Assembly (NCBI GenBank): GCA_937922015.1
Contig: CAKZVB010000113.1
Coordinates: 1-64,000 of the forward strand
DNA from: an uncultured Granulosicoccaceae bacterium
GTDB taxonomy: Bacteria; Pseudomonadota; Gammaproteobacteria; Granulosicoccales; Granulosicoccaceae
DNA: 64,000 nucleotides
Direction of reading: 5' to 3'
Shown here: piece by piece, positions 42,182-51,713 of the stretch
How the letters are laid out: every line of letters begins with the position of its first letter
Position numbering within the stretch: the stretch's first letter is position 1
The notes under the pieces: model-generated
What the model was told of the DNA's origin: nothing
Databases searched by the model: none
Seen by the model: only the letters and a program-made list of their open reading frames with translations
Program-made: the position numbers and the translations under genes

Positions 42182-45091
42182 ATGAACACCTACGTAATGG
42201 GCGAGATCGCCACTTTGTTAGCGGTCACCGTGCTCGCAGGGATTCTGATAGGTTGGTGTATCAAAAGCCTGTTTACGGGTCGTACCGAACGCAAAGTACG
42301 TGCACATGTCGCCCGGGACGTAGATGATGCTGCCGCTGATGTTTCAAACATCAGACAGGCGCTGATGCGCAAGGAAGCGCAACTCAAAGACGCCACCCAG
42401 GAGCTACAAAAAATGCGGGGGCGCGATATTTCATTGAAGGCCGGTAATACCAATCAGATCGATGAAATAAACAAACTTAAAAACGAACTGGCGCTCGCGC
42501 GCCAGTCTCTGGATCGAAACCGCACCGAATTTAATGCGTTCAGAAACGAAAAGCAGTCTGAAATACAGAACCTTGGTAACAAGTTGTCTGCTTTCCAGTC
42601 CGGCGGCTCGATACACGACGAGCGCATGCAGGAGTCAAACGAGACCGTCAGTGCGCTGCGCACTGCAGTTCGTGAAAACGACAAGGTTATCGACAGCCTG
42701 CGCGCCCGAATCAAGGAAGGCGACACCTCTGTAGAAAACCTGCGCAATCAGCTCAGATCTGCCGAAACATCACTCACCGATATCAGGCAAACAAAACAAA
42801 GCGACGAAGCTACACTCGCAAAGCTTAATACCGACTTACAGAAAACCAGAAAAGAAAGCGAAACGTTCAAGCGCGATTACGAAACCATGCTTGAAAACAA
42901 GAACAAAGAAATCGCCAGATTGCAGCAAAAGCAGCAGGAGCTGGGCAACGTCCAGACAGTGCTGCAGCAAAAAGAGCATGAGTATAATAAGCTCAATCAG
43001 GATTCGCGTGAAAACGCTAACCGGTTTGGCACTCAGCTGGCCGACCTCAAACGCACAATCTCCGAGAAGGAAGCAAGACAGGCCGAAGCCACTAAAAACC
43101 TCAGGCGCATGCAGGATCAAATCAATGCGCTGGAAACTAAAAACCGCACGCTGGTTGCCAGCACTGAAAAACAAAGCGCTATTGCAAAGCAGCTGGAAAA
43201 CAAATCTGCAGAAGTGGTTGCTCTCAACGATATGCTCAAGGACGTAAGTACTAAGCGCACGCAGGCTGCAAACCGCGCGACAGAGTTGGAGAACCAGCTC
43301 AAAACAGCCCAGTCAGGCAATACCGTTGCTGTTGAAGCACAAAGAAAACTCGAAGCTACTACCGCCATGCTGCAGGAGAGAGATGCCACTATTTCGAAAC
43401 TGCGCGCCGACATGGAAGACATTATCGACAGCAGAAACAAAGTCAGCATTGAATTGGGAGAGCTTCAGACCAACAGTGAGAAGACCAGGCTGGCGTTAAC
43501 GCAGCAATCTGAACAGCAAATTACACAAATGCGCAGCGCGCTCCAGGATCGAGACAAATCGTTTGAGAAACTACGCAGCGATATGGATCAGATGGTTGGA
43601 ACCCGTGATCGCCTGACGCAAGAACTGGCGAAGCTACAGCAACACGGATCGCAACTTGAAACCTTTAAAACGGACATGCAATCGACCGTCGAAAAACGAG
43701 AATCCGAACTGCAGCAACGCAAAGCGTCCTACGAAAAACTGCAACAAGAATTCAATCAGCTGGCAAACAAACGCGACGACTACGAAAAACGCATAAGCGC
43801 GCTTACCGCTGAAGTAAACACACTAACGCAGAAACTTCAGTCACAGGAACAGCAAAGCACTCTGGAAATTACTCAGCTACAGCCACAACTCGCTGAAATG
43901 CGTTCCAGGCTTTCTCTAGCTGACAGCGAAAACCAAAAGCTTAGCGCTGATCTTGCAAACGTCGCATCGTTAAAGCTTGCACTCACGGAAAGAGATTCAA
44001 CCATTCATAAGCTAACCGTGGATTTACAAGATGCAAAAATGACCAGCGCCTCGGGTGCGGCACATGACGATGCTATAGGCAAAGTGAACTCATTGACTTC
44101 CGCACTAAAAGATCGCGACGATGAAATCAGCCGTCTAAACACAATAGTCACAGACAATCGTCTGGGATCACAGAAATACCAGTCTGAAATCGCATTGCTG
44201 CAGCAGGAAGTTGAATCACAAGGAAATCTGATCAAAGGGCTGGAAGAACAAGCAGAGAACACCTTGCAGCTGCACAAGAAAATTGCCGCACAGTCAACCG
44301 AGATTGAAGACCTTCGTGCCAGCCTCTATCAGAATGATGCTGCACCGGTTTCGGCAACCAGTGCAGTCGATTCAAACTCCCAGGCACTTGCCGCATTAAA
44401 AACTCAATTGCAGCAACAGAACAACGAGACAGCGACGTTACGCAACAAGCTGGTTCAAACCCAACAATCATTATCCGTGGCCGAAGAGAAACTAAGACAA
44501 CCAGCCAGCCACGAACTTCAACTACAGCAGGAACAGCTGAAACGCCAGATTGAACAACGCGACTGGGAACTGAAAAACGTTCGCAAGCAACTGGCCGAAG
44601 TCACCCGAAGCAACGCAACGCCAACTGAGAGTAAGGCAACCCGGGTAACAGGCAACTCACCACGTCCCGCAACACCCGCAGGTGCAGCGAAAGATAATGC
44701 AACTAAATCGGCTACAAAACCAAGAGTGTTTGTACGCCAGAAATCTACGGTGTCAGACACCGAAGCGCTAACCGGCGCTACTGCATACAATACATCTGCG
44801 ACAAGAGCCGCATATACACGCGACGGTTACAAGATACAGCGACTCGACGGTGGCGATGACCTGACCTTGCTTCCAGGTATAAATGCCAGGGCCCAGCAGG
44901 AACTCAACAATAACGGGGTGTCAGACTTCGAACAAATAGCGCTGTGGGGCAAACGCGAAATTGCCCACTTCTCTGAAAGAGCAGGCATTTCAATCCGTGA
45001 TGCAGAGAACTACAACTGGCCGAAACTTGCCAGTCAGATTCTCGAAGGCAACTTTAGAAAATCATCTTTCAAGGAAAAAGACAACAGCTAA
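42182..45091 (+). CDS. Membrane-anchored long coiled-coil protein with C-terminal helix-hairpin domain
   Basis: A 969-residue protein. An N-terminal membrane segment (about 5-27, IATLLAVTVLAGILIGWCIK) is followed by about 770 residues of Gln/Lys/Glu/Leu-rich coiled coil, then a Thr/Ala/Pro linker (about 810-885). The C-terminal ~65 residues (DDLTLLPGINARAQQELNNN, then FEQIALWGKREIAHFSERAG) match the helix-hairpin-helix type domain that often ends such proteins and some NADH-dehydrogenase-associated ones. It begins 3 bp after the OmpA/BON stop, so the two are coupled and probably work together at the envelope. With its N-terminus in the membrane, the coil may face the cytoplasm or periplasm; this cannot be decided here. 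A strong terminator follows. Confidence 0.82.
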   Translation: MNTYVMGEIATLLAVTVLAGILIGWCIKSLFTGRTERKVRAHVARDVDDAAADVSNIRQALMRKEAQLKDATQELQKMRGRDISLKAGNTNQIDEINKLKNELALARQSLDRNRTEFNAFRNEKQSEIQNLGNKLSAFQSGGSIHDERMQESNETVSALRTAVRENDKVIDSLRARIKEGDTSVENLRNQLRSAETSLTDIRQTKQSDEATLAKLNTDLQKTRKESETFKRDYETMLENKNKEIARLQQKQQELGNVQTVLQQKEHEYNKLNQDSRENANRFGTQLADLKRTISEKEARQAEATKNLRRMQDQINALETKNRTLVASTEKQSAIAKQLENKSAEVVALNDMLKDVSTKRTQAANRATELENQLKTAQSGNTVAVEAQRKLEATTAMLQERDATISKLRADMEDIIDSRNKVSIELGELQTNSEKTRLALTQQSEQQITQMRSALQDRDKSFEKLRSDMDQMVGTRDRLTQELAKLQQHGSQLETFKTDMQSTVEKRESELQQRKASYEKLQQEFNQLANKRDDYEKRISALTAEVNTLTQKLQSQEQQSTLEITQLQPQLAEMRSRLSLADSENQKLSADLANVASLKLALTERDSTIHKLTVDLQDAKMTSASGAAHDDAIGKVNSLTSALKDRDDEISRLNTIVTDNRLGSQKYQSEIALLQQEVESQGNLIKGLEEQAENTLQLHKKIAAQSTEIEDLRASLYQNDAAPVSATSAVDSNSQALAALKTQLQQQNNETATLRNKLVQTQQSLSVAEEKLRQPASHELQLQQEQLKRQIEQRDWELKNVRKQLAEVTRSNATPTESKATRVTGNSPRPATPAGAAKDNATKSATKPRVFVRQKSTVSDTEALTGATAYNTSATRAAYTRDGYKIQRLDGGDDLTLLPGINARAQQELNNNGVSDFEQIALWGKREIAHFSERAGISIRDAENYNWPKLASQILEGNFRKSSFKEKDNS

Positions 45092-45114
45092 GTAACCCAT
45101 AGCCTGAATTGATT

Positions 45115-45143
45115 AAAGCCCGGTATTATCCGGGCTTTTTTTT
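45115..45143 (+). terminator. Rho-independent terminator after coiled-coil gene
   Basis: AAGCCCGG and CCGGGCTT pair perfectly around the loop TATTAT, followed by a run of eight or more T. It is placed about 25 bp behind the stop of the coiled-coil gene. Confidence 0.93.
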
Positions 45144-45210
45144 GTGCTCAATTTACAGCCTCTAACTACCCATCCCCCGCGCGATGGCAGATTCAGGATA
45201 GATATGAACT

Positions 45211-46335
45211 TTAACTGACCAGGGTAGATCCAACCTGATTGGGAAAATAATCTTCACAATCACCTTCGCGATGGACATCGGCAGTTGCACAATGCAATCC
45301 ACCGCCAAACGGATAAGCATCACGAAACGGCATGGGTAGGACCTCCATGCCGAGTTTATCCATTTGTTCCATTTGGTTGGTCTCACTCGCTTCGACAACC
45401 ACTGTTTTATGATCAAGCACCAGGCAATTCATCGACAGCCAGACACTTGAATAACAAAGTGGCGGTGGCGAGTTGTGGACTGGAGTCGCGGCGTCGATAA
45501 TTTCCCAGTCGTTTTGATTAAAGATTTTCCGTTGCTCTTCCGGAAGCGGGCGGTTTGGATTATTGATAATCGTGCCCGGTCGCAACGGGACAAAGGTTGC
45601 GTCTATATGAATGGGGTAAGGATCTCCTGGAAAATTAACAGAATGTATACGATGGTCAGGAAAATGTCTTTGCAACCATTGCATACCACGCCGGTTAGTC
45701 GTTAACCCGTGCTGACAGAAAAGATCTTTGCCCAGTCGCATAACATCTGCCGCATCAAATAGTGGTTCGTGTTCTGTGGTAACAAAATCCAGCGCCTTGG
45801 TCCGGGACAACCTCTCTTCAATAGTAATCTCGTCAAAATATCCTGCCTGATAGGACTCATCGGACAGTCTGGGTCGTGGTGCCTGCTCCCATTTGAAATT
45901 CGGATCCTCGTCAAAGTAGCGCTGCATCAAGGGCTGGTAGGCCAGGTATTCAAAATATCGGCAGCGAAATGACATCGGAGCGCACAATATCTCTGGTCCC
46001 ACTGTGAGCAACACGTCTCGAGGCGGCATACAGCCAAACATAGATGCGGTAGAAAAGTCAGGTGTGTTTACAGCCTGATTCCACTGGATAGGAGTCGGGC
46101 GATCCACGGTGATACCACGGCTTTCAAGCAGGCGGGCCAGGTTATCCAGCTGAAGATTGGCTTTCTCTACGGTTTCAAGTGGTCGAGGGCCCCACATACC
46201 TCGCATATCGCTGTCTTCAGGCACTTTCGCTTCGGTAGCAGGTTCAGACGGAGGAATACAGGTATGATCAGCTCGACCAACAATAACGTGTTTGAGCGGA
46301 TCAAACTCATTCCACGAGTTTACTTTTACGGGCAC
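45211..46335 (-). CDS. Glycine amidinotransferase-like protein (GATM family)
   Basis: Amidinotransferase of the arginine:glycine type, about 374 residues. It would move an amidino group from arginine to an amine acceptor. The fold markers match human AGAT: FGCMPPRDVLLTVGPEILCA, FRCRYFEYLAYQPLMQRYFD, FDAAD (catalytic Asp region), HIDATF (catalytic His) and GGGLHCATADVHR with the nucleophilic Cys near the C-terminus. The start is uncertain: GTG 46335 sits at the family N-terminus (PVKVNSWNEFDPLKHVIVGR) behind CAGAGAGAG; the frame is open to an ATG at 46392 without homology. Acceptors in the family are glycine, inosamine phosphate or lysine. Guanidinoacetate or a related osmolyte precursor is a guess. 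Confidence 0.86.
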   Translation of the reverse strand: MPVKVNSWNEFDPLKHVIVGRADHTCIPPSEPATEAKVPEDSDMRGMWGPRPLETVEKANLQLDNLARLLESRGITVDRPTPIQWNQAVNTPDFSTASMFGCMPPRDVLLTVGPEILCAPMSFRCRYFEYLAYQPLMQRYFDEDPNFKWEQAPRPRLSDESYQAGYFDEITIEERLSRTKALDFVTTEHEPLFDAADVMRLGKDLFCQHGLTTNRRGMQWLQRHFPDHRIHSVNFPGDPYPIHIDATFVPLRPGTIINNPNRPLPEEQRKIFNQNDWEIIDAATPVHNSPPPLCYSSVWLSMNCLVLDHKTVVVEASETNQMEQMDKLGMEVLPMPFRDAYPFGGGLHCATADVHREGDCEDYFPNQVGSTLVS

Positions 46336-46563
46336 AGTGCTCTCTCTGAGTGAAATATGACCGGATGATACTACCGATAACGAACCATACAACCACTTTG
46401 AAAGACAATTGGTGTTTTTAACTAACTTCTGCCGCGCAGACTTCTGATCGAAACAGATTCAACCACCTGATGATTGACGGGGTCAGGCAGGGCTATATTC
46501 AGGTAGGTGGCTTCACTGGATATAATGACATGTGGGGACACAATTGAAGGTACTGAAAACTGC

Positions 46564-48660
46564 TCAGTCAACAGCAGCAACCGCTACTGCGGTATCGTGA
46601 TAGACCGCTCCACCATTGGGGCAGCCCGGCTCAGCACTCACCAGCGCGTTCACCCCGAGGCGATTTTCAAAAGCACTGTTCGGCCAGATACTCTCCATCA
46701 CCAAGACGCCATGCTGCAGTCCGTCAAATTGTTTTACATGCGCAATGATATTGCCACACTGACTGCTGATGCGGATTCGTTGTCCGCTTTCAATCGAATA
46801 CTTCTGCAGGTCACTACTGTGCATTAACAAGGTCGGCCGTGCTTCACCCTTTTGTGAGGAGGGAGTTTCAGTAAAGGTGGTGTTTAAGAACTGCCGTGCG
46901 GGTGCTGCAACCAAACGCAGGGGATAGTCTGCAGAGCTGCTATCGATCACCTGCCAGTGATCCGGTAACCGGGGCATTGTGGCCGCATTGGGTCCCATTC
47001 TTTGCCACTGCGGTTTAAAATGAAATTTGCCATCTTCAGTGCTGAAACCGTCGATAAAATTCTCTGCACTAAACCCCGGCGCACAATCGTGCCATTTTTT
47101 TTCATAGAGCGTTTCAGCGTCAGGTAACGCTGATTTTTTCAGCGCATCATCACACAACTCCCATGCAGTCATATTGAATCCCGGATGGTCGATCTCCAGT
47201 CGTGCGGCAAGTGAGGAAAGCACGTCATGGTTACTGCGACACTCGGCATACGGCTCGACCACTTTTCTTGTCATTTGTATGTGCGTGTGACCCCCCGCAA
47301 CGTAGATATCATCGTGCTCTAAAAACATAGTCGCCGGCAATACGATATCGGCGTGTTGTGCAGTATCGGTCATAAATTGTTCGTGCACACAAACAAACAG
47401 ATCATCTCTTTGCAGCCCGGCGCGTACTTTTGATGACTCCGGTGCTACCACAGCCGGGTTAGTACTTTGAATAAACATTGCCTTAATCGGCGGACCTCCC
47501 TGCAGATCGAGCGGGTTTCCGGTTAACACGTCACCTATACGTGACTGATCCAGTACCCGTACTCCCGGTACTTGCTGATCCAGCCCTTCGATAACGGTCC
47601 TGTCTATCGGATAAATACCACCGTTACTGTACAAGGCTCCACCCCCGCGATGTCGCCAGGCCCCTGTCAATGCAGGTAAACAGGTAACAGCGTGCATATT
47701 AACCGCACCATTTCTACTTCGCGAAAATCCATATCCGGCCCTGATAAAGCTTTTGGCTGTGCTACCGTATAACTTTGCGAATGCGACAATTGCCTCAACA
47801 GAAAGTCCGGTGATATCCGCCGCCCACTGCGGTGTTTTTTCGCTGAGGTGCTGAGCTACGTCTTCACCAAAATCTGTGTATTGCTGCAGATAGTCCTTGT
47901 CTGTCAGCCCTTCAGTAATCAGCACATGCATCACCGCACAGGCTAACGCTGCGTCTGTCCCCGGCTTTAACATCAGATGCTGATCAGCCTGCCTGGCAGT
48001 GCCGGTTAAATACGGATCTACCACCACCAGCTGTGCGCCTTTCTTGCGCGCCAGTGAAATATGGTGCATCAGGTTTACCTGGGTATTTACCGGATTACCA
48101 CCCCACACAACGATTAGCTCAGACTCTGAAATCAATCTCGCATCAGAGCCGCGCTTTACCCCGATACCTGCAAGCCAGCCGGCATCGGCAAGGGCTGTAC
48201 AAAAAGTGGAATGCTGTTGTGATGTACCCAGGCAATTGCGAAAGCGGTTGATGCTGTCGCGCTGTACCAGCCCCATCGTGCCGGCATAGTGGTAAGGCCA
48301 GATCGCCTCAGCGCCGTATTCGTCAATTGTGCTTTGCAACTTAGCAGCAACTATATCAAGCGCTGACTCCCAGCTAACCGGTTCGAACTCGCCTTTACTC
48401 GCCGATTTTGCATTGCACCGTCGCAGCGGCCGGGACAATCTGTCAGGATGGTGAACCCGCTCCGCGTAGCGTGCGACTTTGGCACAAACAACACCAGCCG
48501 TATATGAGTTACTGGCACCGTAAACGCGACCAATAGTATGTTCATCCAGCTTCTCTACTTCCAGTGAGCAGGTACTGGGACAATCATGCGGGCAAACCGA
48601 GTGCACTCTGTTAGCGCTGGTTTTGCCATTTTTAGACAGCAGTGGGCTTTGCATATTCAT
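46564..48660 (-). CDS. Molybdopterin oxidoreductase (DMSO reductase superfamily)
   Basis: A 698-residue bis-MGD molybdenum enzyme. An N-terminal 4Fe-4S motif is visible, SVCPHDCPSTCSLEVE then VVCAKVARY (C-x3-C-x3-C-x~27-C). The molybdopterin domain follows (YHYAGTMGLVQRDSINRF, VWGGNPVNTQVNLMHH, IRAGYGFSRSRNGAVNMHAV). A C-terminal beta-barrel MGD-binding part contains LRLVAAPARQFLNTTFTE. There is no Tat signal, so it is cytoplasmic, as in assimilatory nitrate reductase or formate dehydrogenase-like members. The residue at the usual Mo-ligand position was not pinned down. No electron-transfer or chaperone gene is adjacent, and the substrate is unknown. Confidence 0.88.
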   Translation of the reverse strand: MNMQSPLLSKNGKTSANRVHSVCPHDCPSTCSLEVEKLDEHTIGRVYGASNSYTAGVVCAKVARYAERVHHPDRLSRPLRRCNAKSASKGEFEPVSWESALDIVAAKLQSTIDEYGAEAIWPYHYAGTMGLVQRDSINRFRNCLGTSQQHSTFCTALADAGWLAGIGVKRGSDARLISESELIVVWGGNPVNTQVNLMHHISLARKKGAQLVVVDPYLTGTARQADQHLMLKPGTDAALACAVMHVLITEGLTDKDYLQQYTDFGEDVAQHLSEKTPQWAADITGLSVEAIVAFAKLYGSTAKSFIRAGYGFSRSRNGAVNMHAVTCLPALTGAWRHRGGGALYSNGGIYPIDRTVIEGLDQQVPGVRVLDQSRIGDVLTGNPLDLQGGPPIKAMFIQSTNPAVVAPESSKVRAGLQRDDLFVCVHEQFMTDTAQHADIVLPATMFLEHDDIYVAGGHTHIQMTRKVVEPYAECRSNHDVLSSLAARLEIDHPGFNMTAWELCDDALKKSALPDAETLYEKKWHDCAPGFSAENFIDGFSTEDGKFHFKPQWQRMGPNAATMPRLPDHWQVIDSSSADYPLRLVAAPARQFLNTTFTETPSSQKGEARPTLLMHSSDLQKYSIESGQRIRISSQCGNIIAHVKQFDGLQHGVLVMESIWPNSAFENRLGVNALVSAEPGCPNGGAVYHDTAVAVAAVD

Positions 48661-48695
48661 CTGACTATAGTTTCATGACAGGCTACAATTGCCAA

Positions 48696-48756
48696 GGTTG
48701 AGCGGCCTGGGTTGAACGGCTGGGGTTGAACGGCCAGGGTTGCGTAACCAGGGTTT
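48696..48756. repeat. 14-bp tandem repeat, four copies and a partial
   Basis: Units start with GGTTG: GGTTGAGCGGCCTG, GGTTGAACGGCTGG, GGTTGAACGGCCAG, GGTTGCGTAACCAG, then GGTTT. They lie at 48696, 48710, 48724 and 48738 in the 228-bp gap between the divergent molybdoenzyme and EamA genes. It could be a direct-repeat binding site or a minisatellite. Confidence 0.85.
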
Positions 48757-48888
48757 ATTCACACTCTTGCCGCACAAGCAACTAAACTGCATCATCACTG
48801 TTTTTAACCCCACGTGCCAGTCTGGGCCATTCCAGGGCAAACCAGCCCCAAGCAGGAATAAATCAAAAACTCATCAACTATTAAGGCT

Positions 48889-49749
48889 TTGCTACTTATG
48901 ATGGTGGCGACCGCTGCATTGTCTTTAATGCACGGCTGCGTGCGTTATCTCAGCGATCAATTAGATGTCTACACAATTTCTTTCTTCCGGAATCTGTTCG
49001 GTCTGGTGGCGGTGCTGCCATTGGTTTTGAAAAACGGCATCAATTCGCTGCAGACACAAAAATTACCACTACACGCCCTTCGTGGCGTTACTGGCATACT
49101 GGCGATGCTGCTTTGGTTTTCGGCACTCGCCAACGTGGAAATCGCCACAGCCACAGCCTTAAGCTTTACTGCCGCACTATTCACCACACTTGCAGCAGTG
49201 ATCTTTCTGAAAGAAAGGCTCAGACTAAGACGCATCCTGGCTATAGTCGTGGGCTTTGCCGGTGTTCTGATCGTCCTGCGACCGGCCGGTGATTCATTTA
49301 ACCTGACCGCACTATTGGTACTGGGCTCTACCATGTTCTGGGGAACCAATATTGTCATTGTAAAAACATTGTCTGCCACCGATCGTATTGCCAGCATCGT
49401 TGCGTGGAGCGGCATCATGCTCACGCTGTTATCGTTACCACTCGTGATTGCTTTTGGTGCCTGGCCAGACACCAATCAGATGGTATGGCTACTGGTGATT
49501 GGCGGGTTCGGCACGATCGGTCACCTTTGTATCACCGCAGCGCTTGGCCTGGCAGAGTCCAGTGCAGTAATGTCACTGGATTTCCTGAGACTGATCTGGA
49601 GCGTTATTATTGGTGTCTGGTTTTTTGCCGATGCGATTGATGTTTGGACACTGGTCGGGGCAGGTATCATTTTTGGCAGTGGACTCTATATACTTATACG
49701 AGAAGCGCAGCTCGCCAATCAAAAGAAAGTGTCTGTTCCGGAATTATAA
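48889..49749 (+). CDS. EamA/DMT-family membrane transporter
   Basis: A 286-residue drug/metabolite transporter with about ten membrane helices in two EamA halves. The first begins MMVATAALSLMHGCVRYLSD and includes SFFRNLFGLVAVLPLVLK; the second starts about 145 with LLVLGSTMFWGTNIVIVKTL. A conserved ATALSFTAALFTTLAAVIFL helix is present. Members usually export amino acids, purines or other metabolites. The N-terminus is short: TTG 48889 or ATG 48898 are possible, and the frame is open back to 48862 without a standard start. No partner gene indicates the substrate. Confidence 0.85.
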   Translation: MLLMMVATAALSLMHGCVRYLSDQLDVYTISFFRNLFGLVAVLPLVLKNGINSLQTQKLPLHALRGVTGILAMLLWFSALANVEIATATALSFTAALFTTLAAVIFLKERLRLRRILAIVVGFAGVLIVLRPAGDSFNLTALLVLGSTMFWGTNIVIVKTLSATDRIASIVAWSGIMLTLLSLPLVIAFGAWPDTNQMVWLLVIGGFGTIGHLCITAALGLAESSAVMSLDFLRLIWSVIIGVWFFADAIDVWTLVGAGIIFGSGLYILIREAQLANQKKVSVPEL

Positions 49750-49822
49750 GACGATAATTCCACAGAGGCTGGATACGCGATAGGAAATATTTTATATCGG
49801 ATTAAACGACAGCCCTATTCGC

Positions 49823-51532
49823 TCAATATCTGTCTTCAAGCTTGTACGCGACAATTTCGTCACCAGGCACATAATCAAACCGGGCATTACCACCAGCACC
49901 CACAACTACATACTGTGTACCAGCTACGTTATAAGAAGCTGGTGGCGCGTTGACACCCGCCTGCACAATATCCCGCCAAAGCAGTTCACCGGAGGTTGCA
50001 TCATATGCTTTAAACCATCCACTGCCTTCGCCTGTGAAAATTAACCCGCCCGCTGTTGCCAGCACTCCACCAATCATTGGCTGTTCAGTCTTTACTTTCC
50101 AAAGCAACCTACCGGTGTTGTAGTCAATAGCAGAAATATTGCCCCATTGTTGTTCACCCGGTATCAGCTTAACGCTACCTCCACGCCATGGCCGCCCTGT
50201 TGCATTGCCGAGAGAGTGGTCTTCAAGATGGTAAGTCATGGGCTGATGGGTATTTACTGCGTAAGCAAGGCCAAGCGTGGGATTGATCGCCATAGGAGAC
50301 CAGTCAACGCCACCATTGGTACCGGGCAACATACGCACACCCTCTTTGACAGGAGGTGCCCAGCGATTTTCATGCGCCACCATGGGATCGCTATAGCGAA
50401 TCAGGCTACAGTCACTGGCATCATGAACATAGATGTAGCCGGTTTTACCACCGTGCAAAACACCTTTAACTGCACTGCCGTCGCGAGCGCGAACTTGAGC
50501 AATGACGGGCGGACTGACCGCATCAAGCCCCCAAACATCATGCGCAATATATTGAAAGTGGCATTGGTAAGCGCCGGTGTATAGATCCACCGCTACCAGC
50601 GAATCTGTATAGAGATTGTCGCCGGGTCGGGCAACACCATTGAATTCGGGCGCGGGACTTCCAACTACAAAGTATGCTGTGTTTGTGTCCCGGTCTATCG
50701 CAATGCTCTGCCCTACACTGCCACCAAGTCTCTTGTAGGGATCACCCAGTTGTTCGTAAGCTTCTTTTTCAGCGGCAATATCGCGAAGCAAATCACCACC
50801 CGTCGGGTCATGTGTTGCCCATACACCTCGGGAATCCTCGGGTGAAGTATGGAAGTTCCAAATCTCTTTACCTGTATCTGCATCGAGTGATTTTACAAAA
50901 CCGCGAGTGCCGTATTCACTACCACCACTGCCAATCAACACCATATTGTCGACCACAGTCGGTGCTGCGGATTGACTGTAACCGGCTGATGGATCTGCCA
51001 GTTGTGTCTCCCAGATGAGTTCCCCGGTACCTGCGTCAAGCGCTATCACTTTCGCATCGAGAGTTCCCATAAAGACCTTGTCCTCATAAACCTGTACTCC
51101 GTGATTTACCGGACCACAGCAAATATTGATAACCGGCCCCATGCGGTGACGGTAATGCCAAATCTGCTCTCCGGATTCTGCATCAAGTGCATACACATCG
51201 TTTAACGCCGAGGTGAGGTACATGGTGCCGTTTACAACAACAGGAGTTGTCTGTATGGGTTTAACGATGTCCAAACTAAATGTCCACGCTCGTGTAAGGC
51301 GGTGAACGTTACCAGCGTTTATCTGCTGTGCCGGGTAGTACCTGGTTTGATGGTAATTGCCATTTGTGTGCAGAAAGTTATTAGAATCACCCGCCGCATT
51401 GTTCATCATATCCTGCGTAACGATATCGAGGTTGCCATACACCACCCCATTGTTATTTTCGGCAGATAACGCCGCGGTCGTGCAGATAAAAGTACACGCC
51501 ATGATTTTCGCAACCAGAATTAAGCGATGCAT
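49823..51532 (-). CDS. PQQ-dependent dehydrogenase (quinoprotein), exported
   Basis: An eight-bladed propeller dehydrogenase using pyrroloquinoline quinone in the periplasm, about 569 residues. The start ATG 51532 is chosen because GGGAAGAGGA lies just upstream and a clean signal peptide follows (MHRLILVAKIMACTFICTTA, cut near ALSAE). Further upstream codons (to 51565) are open but not needed. Repeated propeller motifs such as VYALDAESGEQIWHYRHRMG and VIALDAGTGELIWETQ are present, as is the vicinal Cys-Cys of the active site (NICCGPV). The usual W-D-x-D active-site pair reads HDVWGLDAVSP, so one of the two Asp is Gly. The substrate may be an alcohol or sugar. No cytochrome or pqq genes are close. 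Confidence 0.88.
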   Translation of the reverse strand: MHRLILVAKIMACTFICTTAALSAENNNGVVYGNLDIVTQDMMNNAAGDSNNFLHTNGNYHQTRYYPAQQINAGNVHRLTRAWTFSLDIVKPIQTTPVVVNGTMYLTSALNDVYALDAESGEQIWHYRHRMGPVINICCGPVNHGVQVYEDKVFMGTLDAKVIALDAGTGELIWETQLADPSAGYSQSAAPTVVDNMVLIGSGGSEYGTRGFVKSLDADTGKEIWNFHTSPEDSRGVWATHDPTGGDLLRDIAAEKEAYEQLGDPYKRLGGSVGQSIAIDRDTNTAYFVVGSPAPEFNGVARPGDNLYTDSLVAVDLYTGAYQCHFQYIAHDVWGLDAVSPPVIAQVRARDGSAVKGVLHGGKTGYIYVHDASDCSLIRYSDPMVAHENRWAPPVKEGVRMLPGTNGGVDWSPMAINPTLGLAYAVNTHQPMTYHLEDHSLGNATGRPWRGGSVKLIPGEQQWGNISAIDYNTGRLLWKVKTEQPMIGGVLATAGGLIFTGEGSGWFKAYDATSGELLWRDIVQAGVNAPPASYNVAGTQYVVVGAGGNARFDYVPGDEIVAYKLEDRY

Positions 51533-51713
51533 AAATCCTCTTCCCTGCCAGTTCGCCCAATGCATAAAAGAACAACCGCTGAAAGTTAGAATTGTTCAGC
51601 GATTATATGGTGCACCCGGGATGTCGAACTTGCAACAGGATTCACTACCTGTACAGATTACAGTTGATGATTAAAAACAACGGACAGAAATGTAAAATGT
51701 GTTATCGCAACAA

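Noticed and set aside
48696..48756. Direct repeats as a CRISPR array
   Set aside because: The units are 14 bp and head to tail with no spacers, and there are no cas genes.
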